A DNA stretch of 64,000 nt, from positions 44,529 through 108,528 of the forward strand of contig JBBHKE010001550.1 in NCBI GenBank assembly GCA_037447655.1, in the 5' to 3' direction. Positions 20,761 through 31,723 of the stretch are shown one piece after another. Made by a program: the position numbers and the translations under genes. The stretch is from Zygnema cylindricum (lineage: Eukaryota; Streptophyta; Zygnematophyceae; Zygnematales; Zygnemataceae). The number at the start of each line of letters is the position of its first letter. The first letter of the stretch is position 1. Below the pieces are notes generated by a model. It made no database searches. It saw nothing but the letters and a program-made list of their open reading frames with translations, and had not been told where the DNA came from.

Positions 20761-22363
20761 ACTCGTCATAGAGATCAGTTCCTTTCTCTATAAATGACCT
20801 TGGACGTCATTCTACTTACAAAATGTCAATCGACCTTGAAGATGATCGACCTATCTTTAAGCCGAAACACCGTCTCTCTGAAATGGAATGGGAGATGGTG
20901 GACAAAAGATGCGTAGAATTAGAAGAAGCTGGTCTAATCTATCGGTCGAATTCCACCTTTGCCGTCCCCACTGTCATGCCTAGTAAGAAAGATTCCGACG
21001 GAAATTTTACTGAGCGAAGAATGTGTGGGGACTACCGAGAGCTCAATGCCCGGACCGTTCAAGACCACCACCCTATGCCTCTAGCAGAGGAAATATTTGA
21101 CCATGTAGGTGGTGCAAAGTTCTTTAGCATTCTTGACTTGCGTCAAGGGTTTAACCAGATTGAAATCGAGGAAAGAGATTGGCATAAAACTGCATTTTGG
21201 GGCAGTGATGGTCGGTGGGAATAGGCAGTCATGCCTTTCGGTCTTAAAAACGCACCCGCCGTGTTTCAAAAAGTTATGGATTCGGTGTTGGGTGAATGTA
21301 AATTTGCCCGGTGCTACATCGATGACTTGATAATCCCTTCCGCCACGGTTGTGGATTACTTCTGCCATATTGAGTGGGTTCTCACCGAGTTAAAGAAAGT
21401 CGTGCTGATGTGTCACCCAGCCAAGTGTACTTTCGGTGCGGAGGTAGTGCCCTATCTTGGCCATTTATTTCAGCTGAGGGCATCACTCCCTTGGAAGCTA
21501 AGGTAGAGGCTATCACTAAACTCGCGGCCCCTACAGATCTCACTAGTCTGAGGGCTTTTCTCGGATTAGCCAATTATTACCGTCGATTTGTACTGAATTT
21601 TAGTACGATTGCTTCTCCCCTAAATGACCTTTTCAAAAAAGAAGTGCCTTTTGTTTGGGGACCCGCCCAAGTAGAAGCGTTTCAAAAATTAAAAACCGCC
21701 CTTTCTAGCGCTCTCATTCTCCGACCTCCTAACCACAAGCTTCCTTTTTGCCTACAAACTGATTTCGAGAAGCCAAACATTGCGGCTATTTTAACGCAAA
21801 GAGAGTTGAATGGAGAGGAATACGTAGTGGCATACACCTGCCGGAGCAATAACTGAGCTGAATCTAATTACACTAGTTACGAGGGTGAATGTCTCGCCGC
21901 GGTATGGGGTATTGTTCACTTTCGACATTATCTTTATGGCAAGCCATTCACGCTCATAACTGACCATCAACCCCTTTATTGGTTGATGACCAACGATATG
22001 CTTTGAGGGAAGCTTGCTCGATGCGCTTTAATTTTACAAGAGAACGACGTTGAACTCATCCATCGGCCCGGTTTGTTAAGCTTGAACGCCGACAGGATTT
22101 CCGGGAATCCACTACCCCGGACCACCGATAACGGTGTCTGGCAAGATTTGAAAGAAGACGAGGTACCGGCCATGTTGGGTGGTTCCTATATCACTTACAT
22201 TCTTTCTTGTATCCCACACCCTCTGCCGGCCACAGATCTCTGGCGCGATGGCCCATTAATCCTCTTCCTCTCCTCTCAAACCTTTTGGCACGGTATTATC
22301 GTCCAGGTGGAAGACCGGGTAAAGAAACGAGCCAAAATTATCTGTGGCTTGGCGGATCTTTAG
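20761..22363 (+). pseudogene. Gypsy-1 reverse transcriptase and RNase H
   Basis: Ty3/Gypsy RT blocks appear in order: RMCGDYRELNARTVQDHHPM, FSILDLRQGFNQI, MPFGLKNAPAVFQKVM, active site CYIDDLI, LRAFLGLANYYRRFV, then RNase [33 protein letters not shown] and [14 protein letters not shown] stands where Trp is usual (GRWE-stop), and TGA stops follow ARSNN-type and ML positions. There is a frameshift near 21470. The element would copy its RNA to DNA; it is dead. Confidence 0.92.
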
Positions 22364-23088
22364 TTCGATTGCTGGCGGACTGCAGTCATCGCCATGTCTC
22401 CCAGCCAACCGAGCGCTTGTCATTGATTGATTAGATACATACCGAGCTCGGCCATTACGGGGCCAAGCGTACTTTGAGCCTTGTACATGCACGCTATTGG
22501 TGGTCCGGAATGCAAGCGGGTGTGGCGGCCATTCTCCACATTTGCGCCACATGCGACCGGTTTCACACCTTTTTCTCTAATCGGCAAGTGTCTCTTCAGC
22601 CATTGCCTATCAAAGGATTGTTTTATCGCTGGTCCGTGGATCTTGCCGGACCGTTTCCCTTATCTCAAAAGGGGAAACAATACATCATGATGATGATTGA
22701 AAATTTTAGCAAGTGGGTAGAGGTGGTTGCTCTTCCCCGCAAGACCGCTAAATTGAACACCGCTGGTTTTAAAGAGCACGTTCTCATGCGTTATGGAGCT
22801 CTTGCAAAGGTTCTCACAAACCAAGGTACGGAGTTCTGAGTGGAATTTCAAGAGATGTTAGATGAAGCTTTAATTGATCATCGTTGGACAAGTCGTGGTC
22901 ACCCACAAGCCGATGGCTTGGCGGAATGAGCTGTCCCGACTTTTAAGCGGGCTTTCCGAAAGCATTGTTTGGAGAAACACATCTCCCTCTGAGAAGAATC
23001 CTTAGGCTATATCACCATGGGATACTAGATGTCCGAACAGGCTAGTTTGGCTAATTTCAGCCCGTACTATAATCTCTTCGATCGAGCA
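22364..23088 (+). pseudogene. Gypsy-1 integrase, 5' portion
   Basis: The zinc domain reads HTELGHYGAKRTLSLVHARY and CATCDRF (HHCC). The core contains SVDLAGPFPLSQKGKQYIMM (first Asp) and TNQGTEF (second Asp changed: D to N). Several TGA stops occur. The frame runs to SLANFSPYYNLFDRA, where Copia-3 begins; it continues after 29578. Confidence 0.9.
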
Positions 23089-24156
23089 TGTAGAAATTGA
23101 TTGTTCCTTTTAAGTATTTTCTAGGTCTTAATTAAAATACAAAAAGAAGGCCAGGCAGTCTATCTCTAACTTCTCTCTCCAAACTCCCACACTGGTCGCA
23201 GTCACTGGGAAGTTCGAGTAGAAGCTACAGCCATGACTACCTTGGCTATCCAGATGTTTACGGGAAATGGATTAGTTTATATACCAATAAGTAGTTTATT
23301 TACTAAAGGGATAGATGCCGGAACTGGGATTTGATCCTGATACCTGCGGAAAGATAGGTAGCCGATAGCCGGTAGTCGTAGCCGTTAAGTCGAAGACTAA
23401 TGATATATGATATATGGTTTGATATTTATTTAAATAGTATAGCGTAGGATAATTCATTTAACTGCAACTGTTTACGGGATATATAGATCCAGTTATGTAA
23501 AAGTACGGATTACGGTATGTGTAAGAAACTAGTACTGCATATTTATTTCTTTAAAGAAAAAAAAACCGCGCAAGTATTTATGACGGCTACGATTGAAATC
23601 TGCATTCAATCGGACGGCCAGGAAAAAAGCCGAGATCGCAGAAGAGAATCTTGGCAGTTTGTGGACATCGCCACATCGGATGACAAGTGGAAAAATTACA
23701 TTAGATCGCGGCATCCCCGAGAATTACGGGACCGAACCCGTATATGACATGTGTTCACTTTTAGGCCATGTCGTACAGTTTCCGTACAGAAAGTACATCG
23801 GCAGCTGTACATTTATGTACGGAAATGTAATATGATTGGTTCCATACATCAGTAGATAGAGTTTGTGAGGGAGATAGGACTTAGAAAAAATTGGTAGATA
23901 GGACCCTCTCTCCTATAGAGCTTCTATACAAAATGTCAACTTTGACCCTCCATAACTCACTGCTCAGGGGAGCAAATTCAAAGATTCTTTTTGCTATCGA
24001 CTCACGGGAGTCTTGCCTTCAGGAGGTGAAGGTGGTCAATGTTTTTGTTTTCCAAGGTAACGGTTATTAGTGCTGAAAGACAAAGGGGTCAGGGGTATCC
24101 TAGAGGCTTCGTGTAAGCTGCTTACTTTGAGGTCCTATGGAGGTCTCAGAGTTGCA
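23089..24156 (+). repeat. Copia-3 5' LTR (1068 bp)
   Basis: Starts TGTAGAAATTGATTGTTCC, ends CTCAGAGTTGCA. The last 20 bases hold the ATG of gag (24137). An antisense tRNA-like module lies at 23314-23396. Confidence 0.92.
23314..23396 (-). other. tRNA-like module in Copia-3 5' LTR
   Basis: On the minus strand: D-arm-like GACTTAACGGCTACGAC, then B-box-like GGATCAAATCC (plus 23327-23337, one mismatch to consensus). It matches the relic at 658-731 in spacing and D-arm sequence. Confidence 0.5.
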
Positions 24157-25165
24157 GGTTATGGGCCCACCATCTAGGGTGCCCATATTTAATGGAGCTG
24201 GTTTCATATACTGGGAAAGTATGATGAAAGAAGCTCTATGTGAGAAACGGTTTTGGGGAATAGTGAGTGGACGCGTGACGCGTCCATATAGTCTTGGGAT
24301 ACCTCAAGGGTTTACAAGAGGAAGATTCACTAGAGATACAGATCCATCTTCAATGGAGAAGACAAAGGAAGATGAGGTGATGGACGAAGGAATGGAGAAT
24401 GAGACGACCACACCAATAGCAACTAGTTTGGCAATCATGTCACCGTTTTCAAGGAACGAGGAGAATATTATTGATACGTGGGACTTCAACAATATGGCCG
24501 CAAAGCACCTCATCCTCCGCCATCTTACTCAAGGACTTGCATGTCCTCATTTGTAGGTAGAAAGGGCATCCGATCTTTGGATGGCTCTCATAGAGATGAA
24601 CCGAAGTGGTACAATTCAGCAACAACAGTTGGCTGATTAGAAAGTTAATGAGTATGTATACAAAGGGGGGAAGATGTTAGATTTTTGCAATGAGCTTGCT
24701 ACACTTTTCATGGAGCTTGAGAGTGTTGGAAAATATTTTAGTGAAAAAGAAAAGGTTAACTGTCTACTGATGAAGTTACCTGATGAGTTCGAGAACATAG
24801 TCAACCGTGTGCAGGACTTACCAGACTCAAGGTGGATATCGAACTCAGTGGTAGGAATGATTCTCCTTCGGGAGAATACAATTAAGATCTGAAGGGGAGG
24901 AAAGAGTAGGCAAGCCTTGGCAGCTGGGACTGACTTGAGGAACAAGGATTCCCGAAGATCGGTCAGAAATTACAGAGGGGGGGAGCAGAAAAATCAGACT
25001 GACGAGTTCGGACCAAGGGCTCCCAAGGGTTTATGTCATTTCTGTAAGAAACCTGTGCACTATATGGCGGAGTGCACTAAACTAACCGAGTTTCAGTTAA
25101 AGGAGGGGCAGACTGGTGGAACACCGAGAGTAAAGAAAAAGGCCCTTGTGAAATAGGTACATGAG
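24137..25165 (+). pseudogene. Copia-3 gag
   Basis: The frame starts at 24137, 20 bases inside the LTR: MEVSELQVMGPPSRVPIFNG. Next come FIYWESMMKEALCEKRFWGI, NNMAAKHLILRHLTQGLACP, and a zinc knuckle CHFCKKPVHYMAEC (CX2CX4HX4C). In-frame stops lie near 24554, 24638, 24890 and 25154, without a frameshift. Confidence 0.9.
24157..24172 (+). promoter_or_regulatory. Primer-binding site of Copia-3
   Basis: GGTTATGGGCCCACCA directly abuts the LTR. It is 16 bases complementary to the anticodon stem-loop of plant initiator tRNA-Met, which implies priming by a tRNA cleaved in its anticodon loop, as shown for Drosophila copia. Confidence 0.88.
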
Positions 25166-25765
25166 GTGGAATCTGAAGACGAGGACGATGAGCTCCTATT
25201 AGATGAGGAGTTGGAAGCGACAAACGAGGTAGAAATTCCACGAAAGCAGAAATGTACTTTCGGTGGATTAAAAGGTGAAGCAGGCTGGATTGTAGATTCA
25301 GGTGCCTTCATGCACATGTGCAAGGATAAACACCTGTTCATTAAGATAAGAAAGATTCCCACCGTAGAGATAGAGTACGGGGATGTGAGGATAGTCAGTA
25401 CTACTCTTGTAGGATCGGTAGATGTGAAAGTGTTGGTAGAAGGTCAGACATCTATAGTTACATTCTCCTATGTATTGTGTATTCCGGAGCAAAACAAAAA
25501 CCTCATCTCTACGTTTGTATTAGATGATAAGGGTTTTGATACTAGCACTAGGAAAGGAGTCTTTATTGCTAGTTTTGAGGAGGAAGTTTATTTCACCGCT
25601 GAAAAAGGTAGCCAAGGGATGTTTAGGCTGATTTTAAGCAATGAGAATGAGAAACTTTATTATGCTGGTGTTCATGATATAATGATGTGGCATAAGAGGC
25701 TTGGGCATGTGAATCTAGATAAGCTAAGTGAGATGAAAAAGATGGGAGTGTTGGAAAGAATTTAG
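25166..25765 (+). pseudogene. Copia-3 protease and integrase N-terminus
   Basis: An acidic leader (EDEDDELLLDEELEA) precedes GWIVDSGAFMHMC with an intact D-S-G active site. The LCIPEQNKNLISTFVLDDKG block and MMWHKRLGHVNLDKL (zinc His pair) follow. The frame is open for 200 codons. Confidence 0.9.
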
Positions 25766-26887
25766 TTCAGTGAGAGTGAGAATCTAAGTGATTGTAGTGG
25801 ATGTGCTCTAGGTAAAGCACACAGATTGCCCTTTCCTAAAATAGCCACCTATAGGGAAGAAAAAATTCTAGATTTAGTACACACAGATATTTGGGGACCG
25901 GCCAAAGTGCCCTCACCGGGGAGGAAGAGATTTATGATGACTATCACTGATGATTGATCTCGATATTCCAAGGTGTAGTTTTTGAAAAAGAAGTCAGAAG
26001 CTTAGGATTGTTTTAGACAATATAAAGCATGGAGCAAAAACCTCCAAGAAACTCCAATCAAGAGAGTAAGGAGTGACAATGGTGGAGAGTATACTTCTAA
26101 CCAGCTTGAGGATTTTTAGAGGGAAGATGGAGTTCAATACCAAAAGACAGTTCCAGAAAACCTAGAACAGGATGGGGTAGCTGAACGATTAAATAGGACA
26201 CTAATTGATAGTGCTAGAAGTATGTTGTCGGATAACAAGATAGGAAAAAGGTTTTGGGCAGAAGCAATGAACTTTGCTTATTACCTCAAAAATATAGTTC
26301 TTAAAACAACTATAAAAGATCAAACACCTTATGAGAGATAGACTTGCCGAAAACCAGACATATCTCACTTAAAGGTTTTCGGCAGTCAAGTATTTAGTCT
26401 AGATACAGATCGGTCTAATTAGAAGCTAGCTCCTAAAGGAAAACCAGAATACTTATTAAGATATGATGAGGATGTTAAATGATATAGAGTTTACGATCTA
26501 AAAAGGGAAGATATAATCTTAGTAAAACATCTAGTAATTATGGATGAAGGAAAGTCCGTGGATCCTTTCAAGTATACAAAGTCAGTAAAAATCAGATTTG
26601 AGTCTGAAAATTCTGATGACTTTAAACTTCCTAACTATCCAGGTTTTAGAGAAGATGACATTCTTGCAGGTACATTTCAAATTGAAAAGGACTCGGCTGT
26701 AGAAACTCTAGTGACAACTCTACCCGAAGCGGAGACGTTATGGAAAATGATCAGGAATCAAGGGATAGGGGAGAAGCCGAGAGTGTTCGAAAGAACCCAC
26801 GAGAACCATCTATTTCGGCCACAGATTTTGAGGGGGGAAGGAGAAGTAGCAAAAGATTGCAAGAAAAACAGGTTAATAACAAGGTAA
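25766..26887 (+). pseudogene. Copia-3 integrase and linker
   Basis: Still in the gag frame, with CSGCALGKAHRLPFPK (zinc Cys pair), HTDIWGPAKVPS (first Asp), RSDNGGEYTSNQ (second Asp) and DGVAERLNRTLID (Glu). All three catalytic residues are present despite about eight in-frame stops, for example at ER-stop-T and SN-stop-K, where related copies have Trp. The C-terminal SHLKVFGSQVFSL block is clear. Confidence 0.9.
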
Positions 26888-27950
26888 CAAAACTATCTCA
26901 TCAAGATGAACCTCAAACTTATGGAAAGGCGATGACTTGTCTAGAAAGGAACCGGTGGAAGACAGCCATTAATGATGAGATGGCCTCAATTATGGCAGCC
27001 GATACTTGGGAGCTGGTGGACTGTCCATCTAACCGAAAACCAATCGGTTATAAGTGGGTTTTCAAATTATAACTGAACCCGGATAACACCATTGAGGGTT
27101 ACAAAGCCCGATTAGTGGCAAAAGCATTTACACAGAAAGAAGGAATCGACTACAAGGAAACCTTTGCCCCAATCGTCAAATTTCCCTCTGTCTGCATACT
27201 TCTCAGTTTGGCAGTAGCGGAAGACATAGAGGTGCACCAGATGGACATCAAGACAACCTTTTTGCATGGAGAATAGAAAGAGGAGATCTTCATGCGACAA
27301 CTCGAGGATTTGTGGAGGAAGGAGAGGAGAGTAAAGTATGGTGGCTGATTAAATCCCTCTACGGTTTGAAACAAGCGCCTCGACAGTGGAAAAAGAAACT
27401 TGACGAGTTTCTTACCGGTTTGGGATATATACTGATAAGCTCACATCACTCAATCTATGTTTTTGAAGATGAGGAAGGTATTATATTTATTTCAATTTAT
27501 ATTGATGATTTACTTGTTTTAAGTAAATCAATGGAAAAAATTAATATACTGAAAACTGATCTTAAGGGGAGATTTGAAATGAAGGATATGGGAGAAGCAA
27601 AACATATTTTGGGAATTCAAGTAGAAAGAGATTGAGAAAGAAAGATTATAATATTGACTCAAAAAGAAGCAATAGGGAACATCTTGGAAATATTTCACAT
27701 GGATAAAGCTAATAGTTGTACAACTCCAATGGAGTTAAAGAAGGGAAATGAGGGGAGTGAGGAAGAAAGAGTCATAGTCTTAGACGAGGAATTAAGTCCT
27801 GAAGAACAAAATTTCATGCAGACTATTCCTTACAGGCAAGTAGTGGGAAGCCTAATCTATTTTATCAATTGTACCCGGCCGGATTTAGTTGCAGCTGTAG
27901 GAGTACTTAGTAGAAGTCTAAATGCTCCCACTAAGAAGGATTAGGAGGTA
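26888..27950 (+). pseudogene. Copia-3 reverse transcriptase
   Basis: Blocks: [65 protein letters not shown], active site YIDDLLVLSK (Ile in place of Val) and SLIYFINCTRPDLVAAVG. There are stops near 27070, 27276 and 27634, and frame changes near 26900 and 27300. Confidence 0.9.
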
Positions 27951-27991
27951 GCTAAGAGAGTCCTTAGATATTTGATAAGAACTAGGGATCT

Positions 27992-28487
27992 ATGGTTGCA
28001 TTTGGGTGGGGGAATACTGACATCACTACTTGGAGTGATGCTAGTTATGGTGATGCTCCGATGAGGAGATGTACTTCTAGATATGTATTATATGTGGGTG
28101 ATGGGGCTTGCTCTTGGGGTAGCAAACAACAAAAGGTTATTGTTCATTCCACCATGGAGGGTGAGTATATGGCCTCTTGCTCTGTTGTAAAAGAATTGAT
28201 GTGGGTCAAGTCTTTGCTTGGTGAGCTTGGTCACCTTAAGAGTGGTGTGCAGAATTTTTTTTGTGATAATCAGGCAGCAATCGCTTTTTCTGCCAATCCA
28301 AAACATCATTTCAAAGCTAAACACATGGACATTATACTCAGATTTGTTAGAGAGAAAGTAGAAAACAAAATAATCAGTTTAGAGTCCTGACCAGATAGTT
28401 AGATGGTAGCAGATATGATGACCAAACGTGTGCCTTCCCCTAAGCTAATTTTCTGCAAGGAGAAGTGTGGTCTGAAAATTAAAGATT
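27992..28487 (+). pseudogene. Copia-3 RNase H
   Basis: TTWSDASYGDAPMRRCTS, HSTMEGEYMASCSVVKELMW and FCDNQAAIAFSANPKHHFKA hold the catalytic Asp, Glu and Asp. The tail MVADMMTKRVPSPKLIF ends at the stop near 28486. Two stops precede the tail. Confidence 0.88.
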
Positions 28488-28493
28488 GACTAG

Positions 28494-28506
28494 AAAATAA
28501 GGGGAG
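28494..28506 (+). other. Copia-3 polypurine tract
   Basis: GAAAATAAGGGGAG directly before the 3' LTR. It is the expected plus-strand DNA primer. Confidence 0.75.
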
Positions 28507-29573
28507 TGTAGAAATTGATGGTTCCTTTTAAGTATTTTCTAGGTATAAATTATAATACAGAAAGAAGCCTAGACAGTCTATCTCTAACTTCTCTTTCCAA
28601 ACTCCCACATTTCTCACAGTCATTGAGAAGTTGGAGTAGAAGCTACAGCCATGGCTACCTTGGTTATCCAGAGGTTTACAAGAAATAGATTAGTTTATAT
28701 ACCAATAAGTAGTTTATTTACTAAAAGGATAGATGTCGCAACCGGGATTTGATCCTGATACCTGCTGAAAGATAGGTAGCCGGTAGCCGGTAGTCGTAGC
28801 CGTTAAGTCTAAGACTAATGATATATGATATATGGTTTGATATTTATTTAAATAGTATTACGTAGGATAATTAATTTAACTGCAACTGTTTACAAGATAC
28901 ATAGATCCAGTTATGTAAAAGTACGGATTACGCTATGTGTAAGAAACTAGTACCGCGCATTTATTTCTTTAACGAAACAAATACCGCGCAACTATTTATG
29001 ACGGCTACGATTGAAATTTGCATTCAATCGGACGGCCAAGAAGAAAGCAGAGATCGCAAAAGAGAATCTCGACGGTTGTGGTCATCGCCACATCGGATGA
29101 CACATGGCAAAATTACGTTGGATCGCGGCATCCCCAAGGATTACGTGACCGAACCCGGATATGACATGTGTCGACTTTTAGGCCATGTCGTACTGTTTCC
29201 GTACAGAAGTACATCGGCAGCTGTACTTTTATGCACAGAAGTGTTATATGATTGGTTGTGTACATCATTAGATAGAATTTGTGAGGGAGATAGGACTTAG
29301 AAAAAATTGGTAGATAGGACCCTCTCTCCTAGAGAGTTTCTTTACAAAAGGTCAACTTTGACCCTTTATAACTTACTGCTTTGGGGAGCAAATTCAGAGA
29401 TTTATTTTGCTATCGATTGAGGGGAGTCTTGCCTTCACAAAGGTGAAGGTGGTCAGAGTTTTTGTTTGCCACGGTGGCGGTTATTCGTGTTGAAAGACAA
29501 AAGGGTCAGGGTTATCCTAGAGGCTTCGTGTGAGCTGCTTACTCTGAGGTCCTATGGAGGTCTCATAGTTGCA
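28507..29573 (+). repeat. Copia-3 3' LTR (1067 bp)
   Basis: Starts TGTAGAAATTGATGG, ends CTCATAGTTGCA. It differs from the 5' LTR at many scattered sites, so the insertion is not recent. The antisense tRNA-like module recurs at 28731-28812 with B-box-like sequence at 28745-28755. Confidence 0.92.
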
Positions 29574-29578
29574 GAGCA

Positions 29579-29835
29579 CCCTTGCTCGGTCAGAATATTC
29601 AAAAAGCAGCAAGTTACCTTTGCCTCTAATTTTTGATACCATATTCTTGAAAGAACTAACTCGCCGTGCTTTGCTTTTCGCTCGTGAGATGTCCATGGCT
29701 TTTGATAATTTGCAGATTGCCCAACATCAAGATACTTTGCGCTTTGCCACCACGCAAAGTGGCAGTTACAAGCCTCAACAGAAAGCTTATCAGGTTGGAG
29801 ATTACGTGTACCTCTGACAACAATTTTTCGACACT
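29579..29835 (+). pseudogene. Gypsy-1 integrase, 3' portion
   Basis: After the Copia-3 insertion the integrase continues with LLGQNIQKAAS (in frame with the part before 23088), then after a frameshift RRALLFAREMSMAFDNLQIA and KAYQVGDYVYL. The last motif is the GPY/F-adjacent C-terminal fold of Ty3/Gypsy integrases. A TGA follows where Arg is expected. Confidence 0.88.
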
Positions 29836-30198
29836 TTGGACACGGATGTTTCACCACACATTCTTCCTGTGGTGGAAATGGATGCTAATGGGATGTTGGG
29901 TGTGCAGGGTGCGGATACAAGGATAATTCGAGAGCATTCGAAGAACGGTGCCCCTTGTTACTTAACATATTTGTCACAAGATATGGATCTAATCAGGATG
30001 CCAATCACAGAGGCGACGGAATGTACCATTTGCAAGCGAGCAAACGGCGAGACTTCCATGCTCTTGTGCGACCATTGTAACCAAGGGTTCCACATGGAGT
30101 GCTTAGTTCCTCCATTGACAGCTGTACCAGCTGGCCACTGGTTTTGCCATGGTTGTAGTGAGCAGCCGAGGGTTTTGACCAGCGCCTCCGCAGGCTAA
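29836..30198 (+). pseudogene. Gypsy-1 integrase tail with PHD finger
   Basis: In the same frame as the preceding VYL-stop. After about 60 residues comes a complete C4HC3 PHD finger (30022-30156): ECTICKRANGETSMLLCDHC, then NQGFHMEC and GHWFCHGC. All eight zinc ligands are present, and an aromatic residue precedes the last CxxC. PHD fingers commonly read histone H3 tails, so the domain may have steered integration. The frame ends at 30198, just before a poly-G tract. Confidence 0.9.
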
Positions 30199-30199
30199 G

Positions 30200-30215
30200 G
30201 AGCATAGGGGGGGGG
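30200..30215 (+). other. Gypsy-1 polypurine tract
   Basis: GGAGCATAGGGGGGGG lies directly after the pol stop and before the LTR start. Confidence 0.6.
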
Positions 30216-31530
30216 AATTATTGGGGTCACTTCACGCTACGGGAGTATTCTTCCTTTATTCCTTTGGTCATCTTCACCTTTACTCTTTTGCATGTTGTAT
30301 ATACATTTTCCCCTTCTCGTTCATTTTCGTTTGTATATATGTGTGGAGCATGACTTTCATGGTTGGGATGCATGTTTGCTCTTGCTTCTCTCTCATGCAG
30401 GACAGCTGTCATGCCGCATGGTGTCGATCGCGGGCATGCACGATATTTTGCATGCGCCCACGATATATTTCGCACGCACGCATAATATTGTGCACGCGCG
30501 AGCGATATTTTGCATGCGTGAACGATATTTCGCACGCACGCACAATATTGTGCACGCGCACGCGATATTCAACACGCTCGAACGAAATCATACACGCACG
30601 CACAATTATTTTTGCGCGCGTGCATGATTTCTGTTCGCACCTGCAAAGGCACATCAGTTCACTTATCTTTGACGTGTACACGATTCGCGTACAAGTCTAT
30701 TTGTATATGTACTAATTGCATGCGTACTATTGTTTCGTTTCGTGCACAGGTACACAATTTTGGAGTACATACGTGAAGTATCGTTTGGCGATGCAGTGCC
30801 ATATCCGGGAGTACCATCGACGCTTCGATGTACCATTATATATTTAAGTCGCGAACCCATGTAGGTTCGCGCGTACATGTAGTTAGAGAGGGTTTTTACC
30901 CTCGGAAGGTGGATTATGCGGAACGTACGGTAGACAATGTTGGCCGCCTATTGGCCAACATTCTAAGTAGCTCCATACATGTAAAGTAGACTAGACGTAG
31001 GCTAATTTTGTTTAGGCCTAGCCTAGCTTCTACTTATTCTATTTTCAGACTTGGAATTTTTAGCTTTTGGACAAGAATTTTCTCTTGGTGGCGGAGCACT
31101 TTTGTTGCTTTCTCTTTGCCACTGATTGCCCATTATCTCTTTTCCTTTTGTTAGCTATTGATAGATGCTAGTTAGCATACGGATTTTTGTCTCCTAATAT
31201 TCTGCCTCGTTTTTAATCCACATGGCTTCGGCCAAGTCCGGAAGGTTTCCCTCCAAACTTGTTTTTTTGGCGATTTGTGGAGTGGAGGCTTCGAGTGTGG
31301 CATCTTCTGTCAAGCTGCGCCGTTCTCCACACAGCTGGACGGTTTTATTGGGTGTATTTGTTGTTGGGGCATTTTGGTTGTATTAGGAAGTGTCATTTTT
31401 GGCTAAATCCGATTTTCTTGGTTTTTGGTTGTAAGTGCTTCCTATTGCTTCTTTGCCTTTCTTGAGATAACTCTTGTAAGGAATACGTGGAAGACCAGGG
31501 AGCTTAGTGACTATCCCACGGCTTAGTATA
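30216..31530 (+). repeat. Gypsy-1 3' LTR
   Basis: Begins near TGGGGTCACTTCACGC. Its first 190 bases recur at 31539-31723. A part around 30829-31240 recurs in diverged form at 44140-44560 (shared 'gcctattggcca' and 'aatccacatggcttcggcc'-like blocks). The end is not sharply defined. A 20-bp minisatellite lies in it. Confidence 0.65.
30430..30640. repeat. 20-bp minisatellite, alternating purine-pyrimidine
   Basis: About ten copies of a 20-bp unit of the type GCACGCACGCACAATATTGT / GCATGCGTGAACGATATTTC. The units are partly palindromic (AATATT, GCATGC, CGCGCG). They create long cysteine- and arginine-rich shadow frames on both strands. Confidence 0.85.
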
Positions 31531-31538
31531 AATTATAG

Positions 31539-31723
31539 GGGTCACTTCGCGCTAGGGGAGTATTCTTCCCTTTTATTCCTTTGGTCATCTTCACCTTTAC
31601 TCTTTTGCATGCTGTATATACATTTTTCCATTCTCGTTCATTTTCGTTTGTATATATGTCTAGAGCATGACTTTGCTGGTTGGGATGCATATTCGCTCTT
31701 GCTTTTCTCTCATGCACGACAAT
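31539..31723 (+). repeat. Second Gypsy LTR, first 185 bp
   Basis: Matches 30225-30413 closely, then stops where Copia-4 RNase H begins. The likely continuation is at 43702, beyond Copia-4. Confidence 0.75.

Larger units (their letters stand above)
23089..29573 (+). mobile_element. Copia-3, complete LTR element inside Gypsy-1
   Basis: Boundaries are exact: TG...CA ends, LTRs at 23089-24156 and 28507-29573, and the 5-bp duplication GAGCA at 23084-23088 and 29574-29578. Removing the element and one GAGCA restores the Gypsy integrase frame across the junction. All domains gag-PR-IN-RT-RH are present in order but carry many stops. Confidence 0.95.

Noticed and set aside
24137-26887. Stop-codon reassignment (TAG read as an amino acid)
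   Set aside because: The excess of TAG in Copia-3 is explained by TGG/CAG decay; other elements and the PRISE exons use normal stops.
30227-30681. Repetitive frames (R-N-I-V-H-A-C-K type) as a repeat protein
   Set aside because: They are translations of the 20-bp minisatellite, open in several frames and on both strands.
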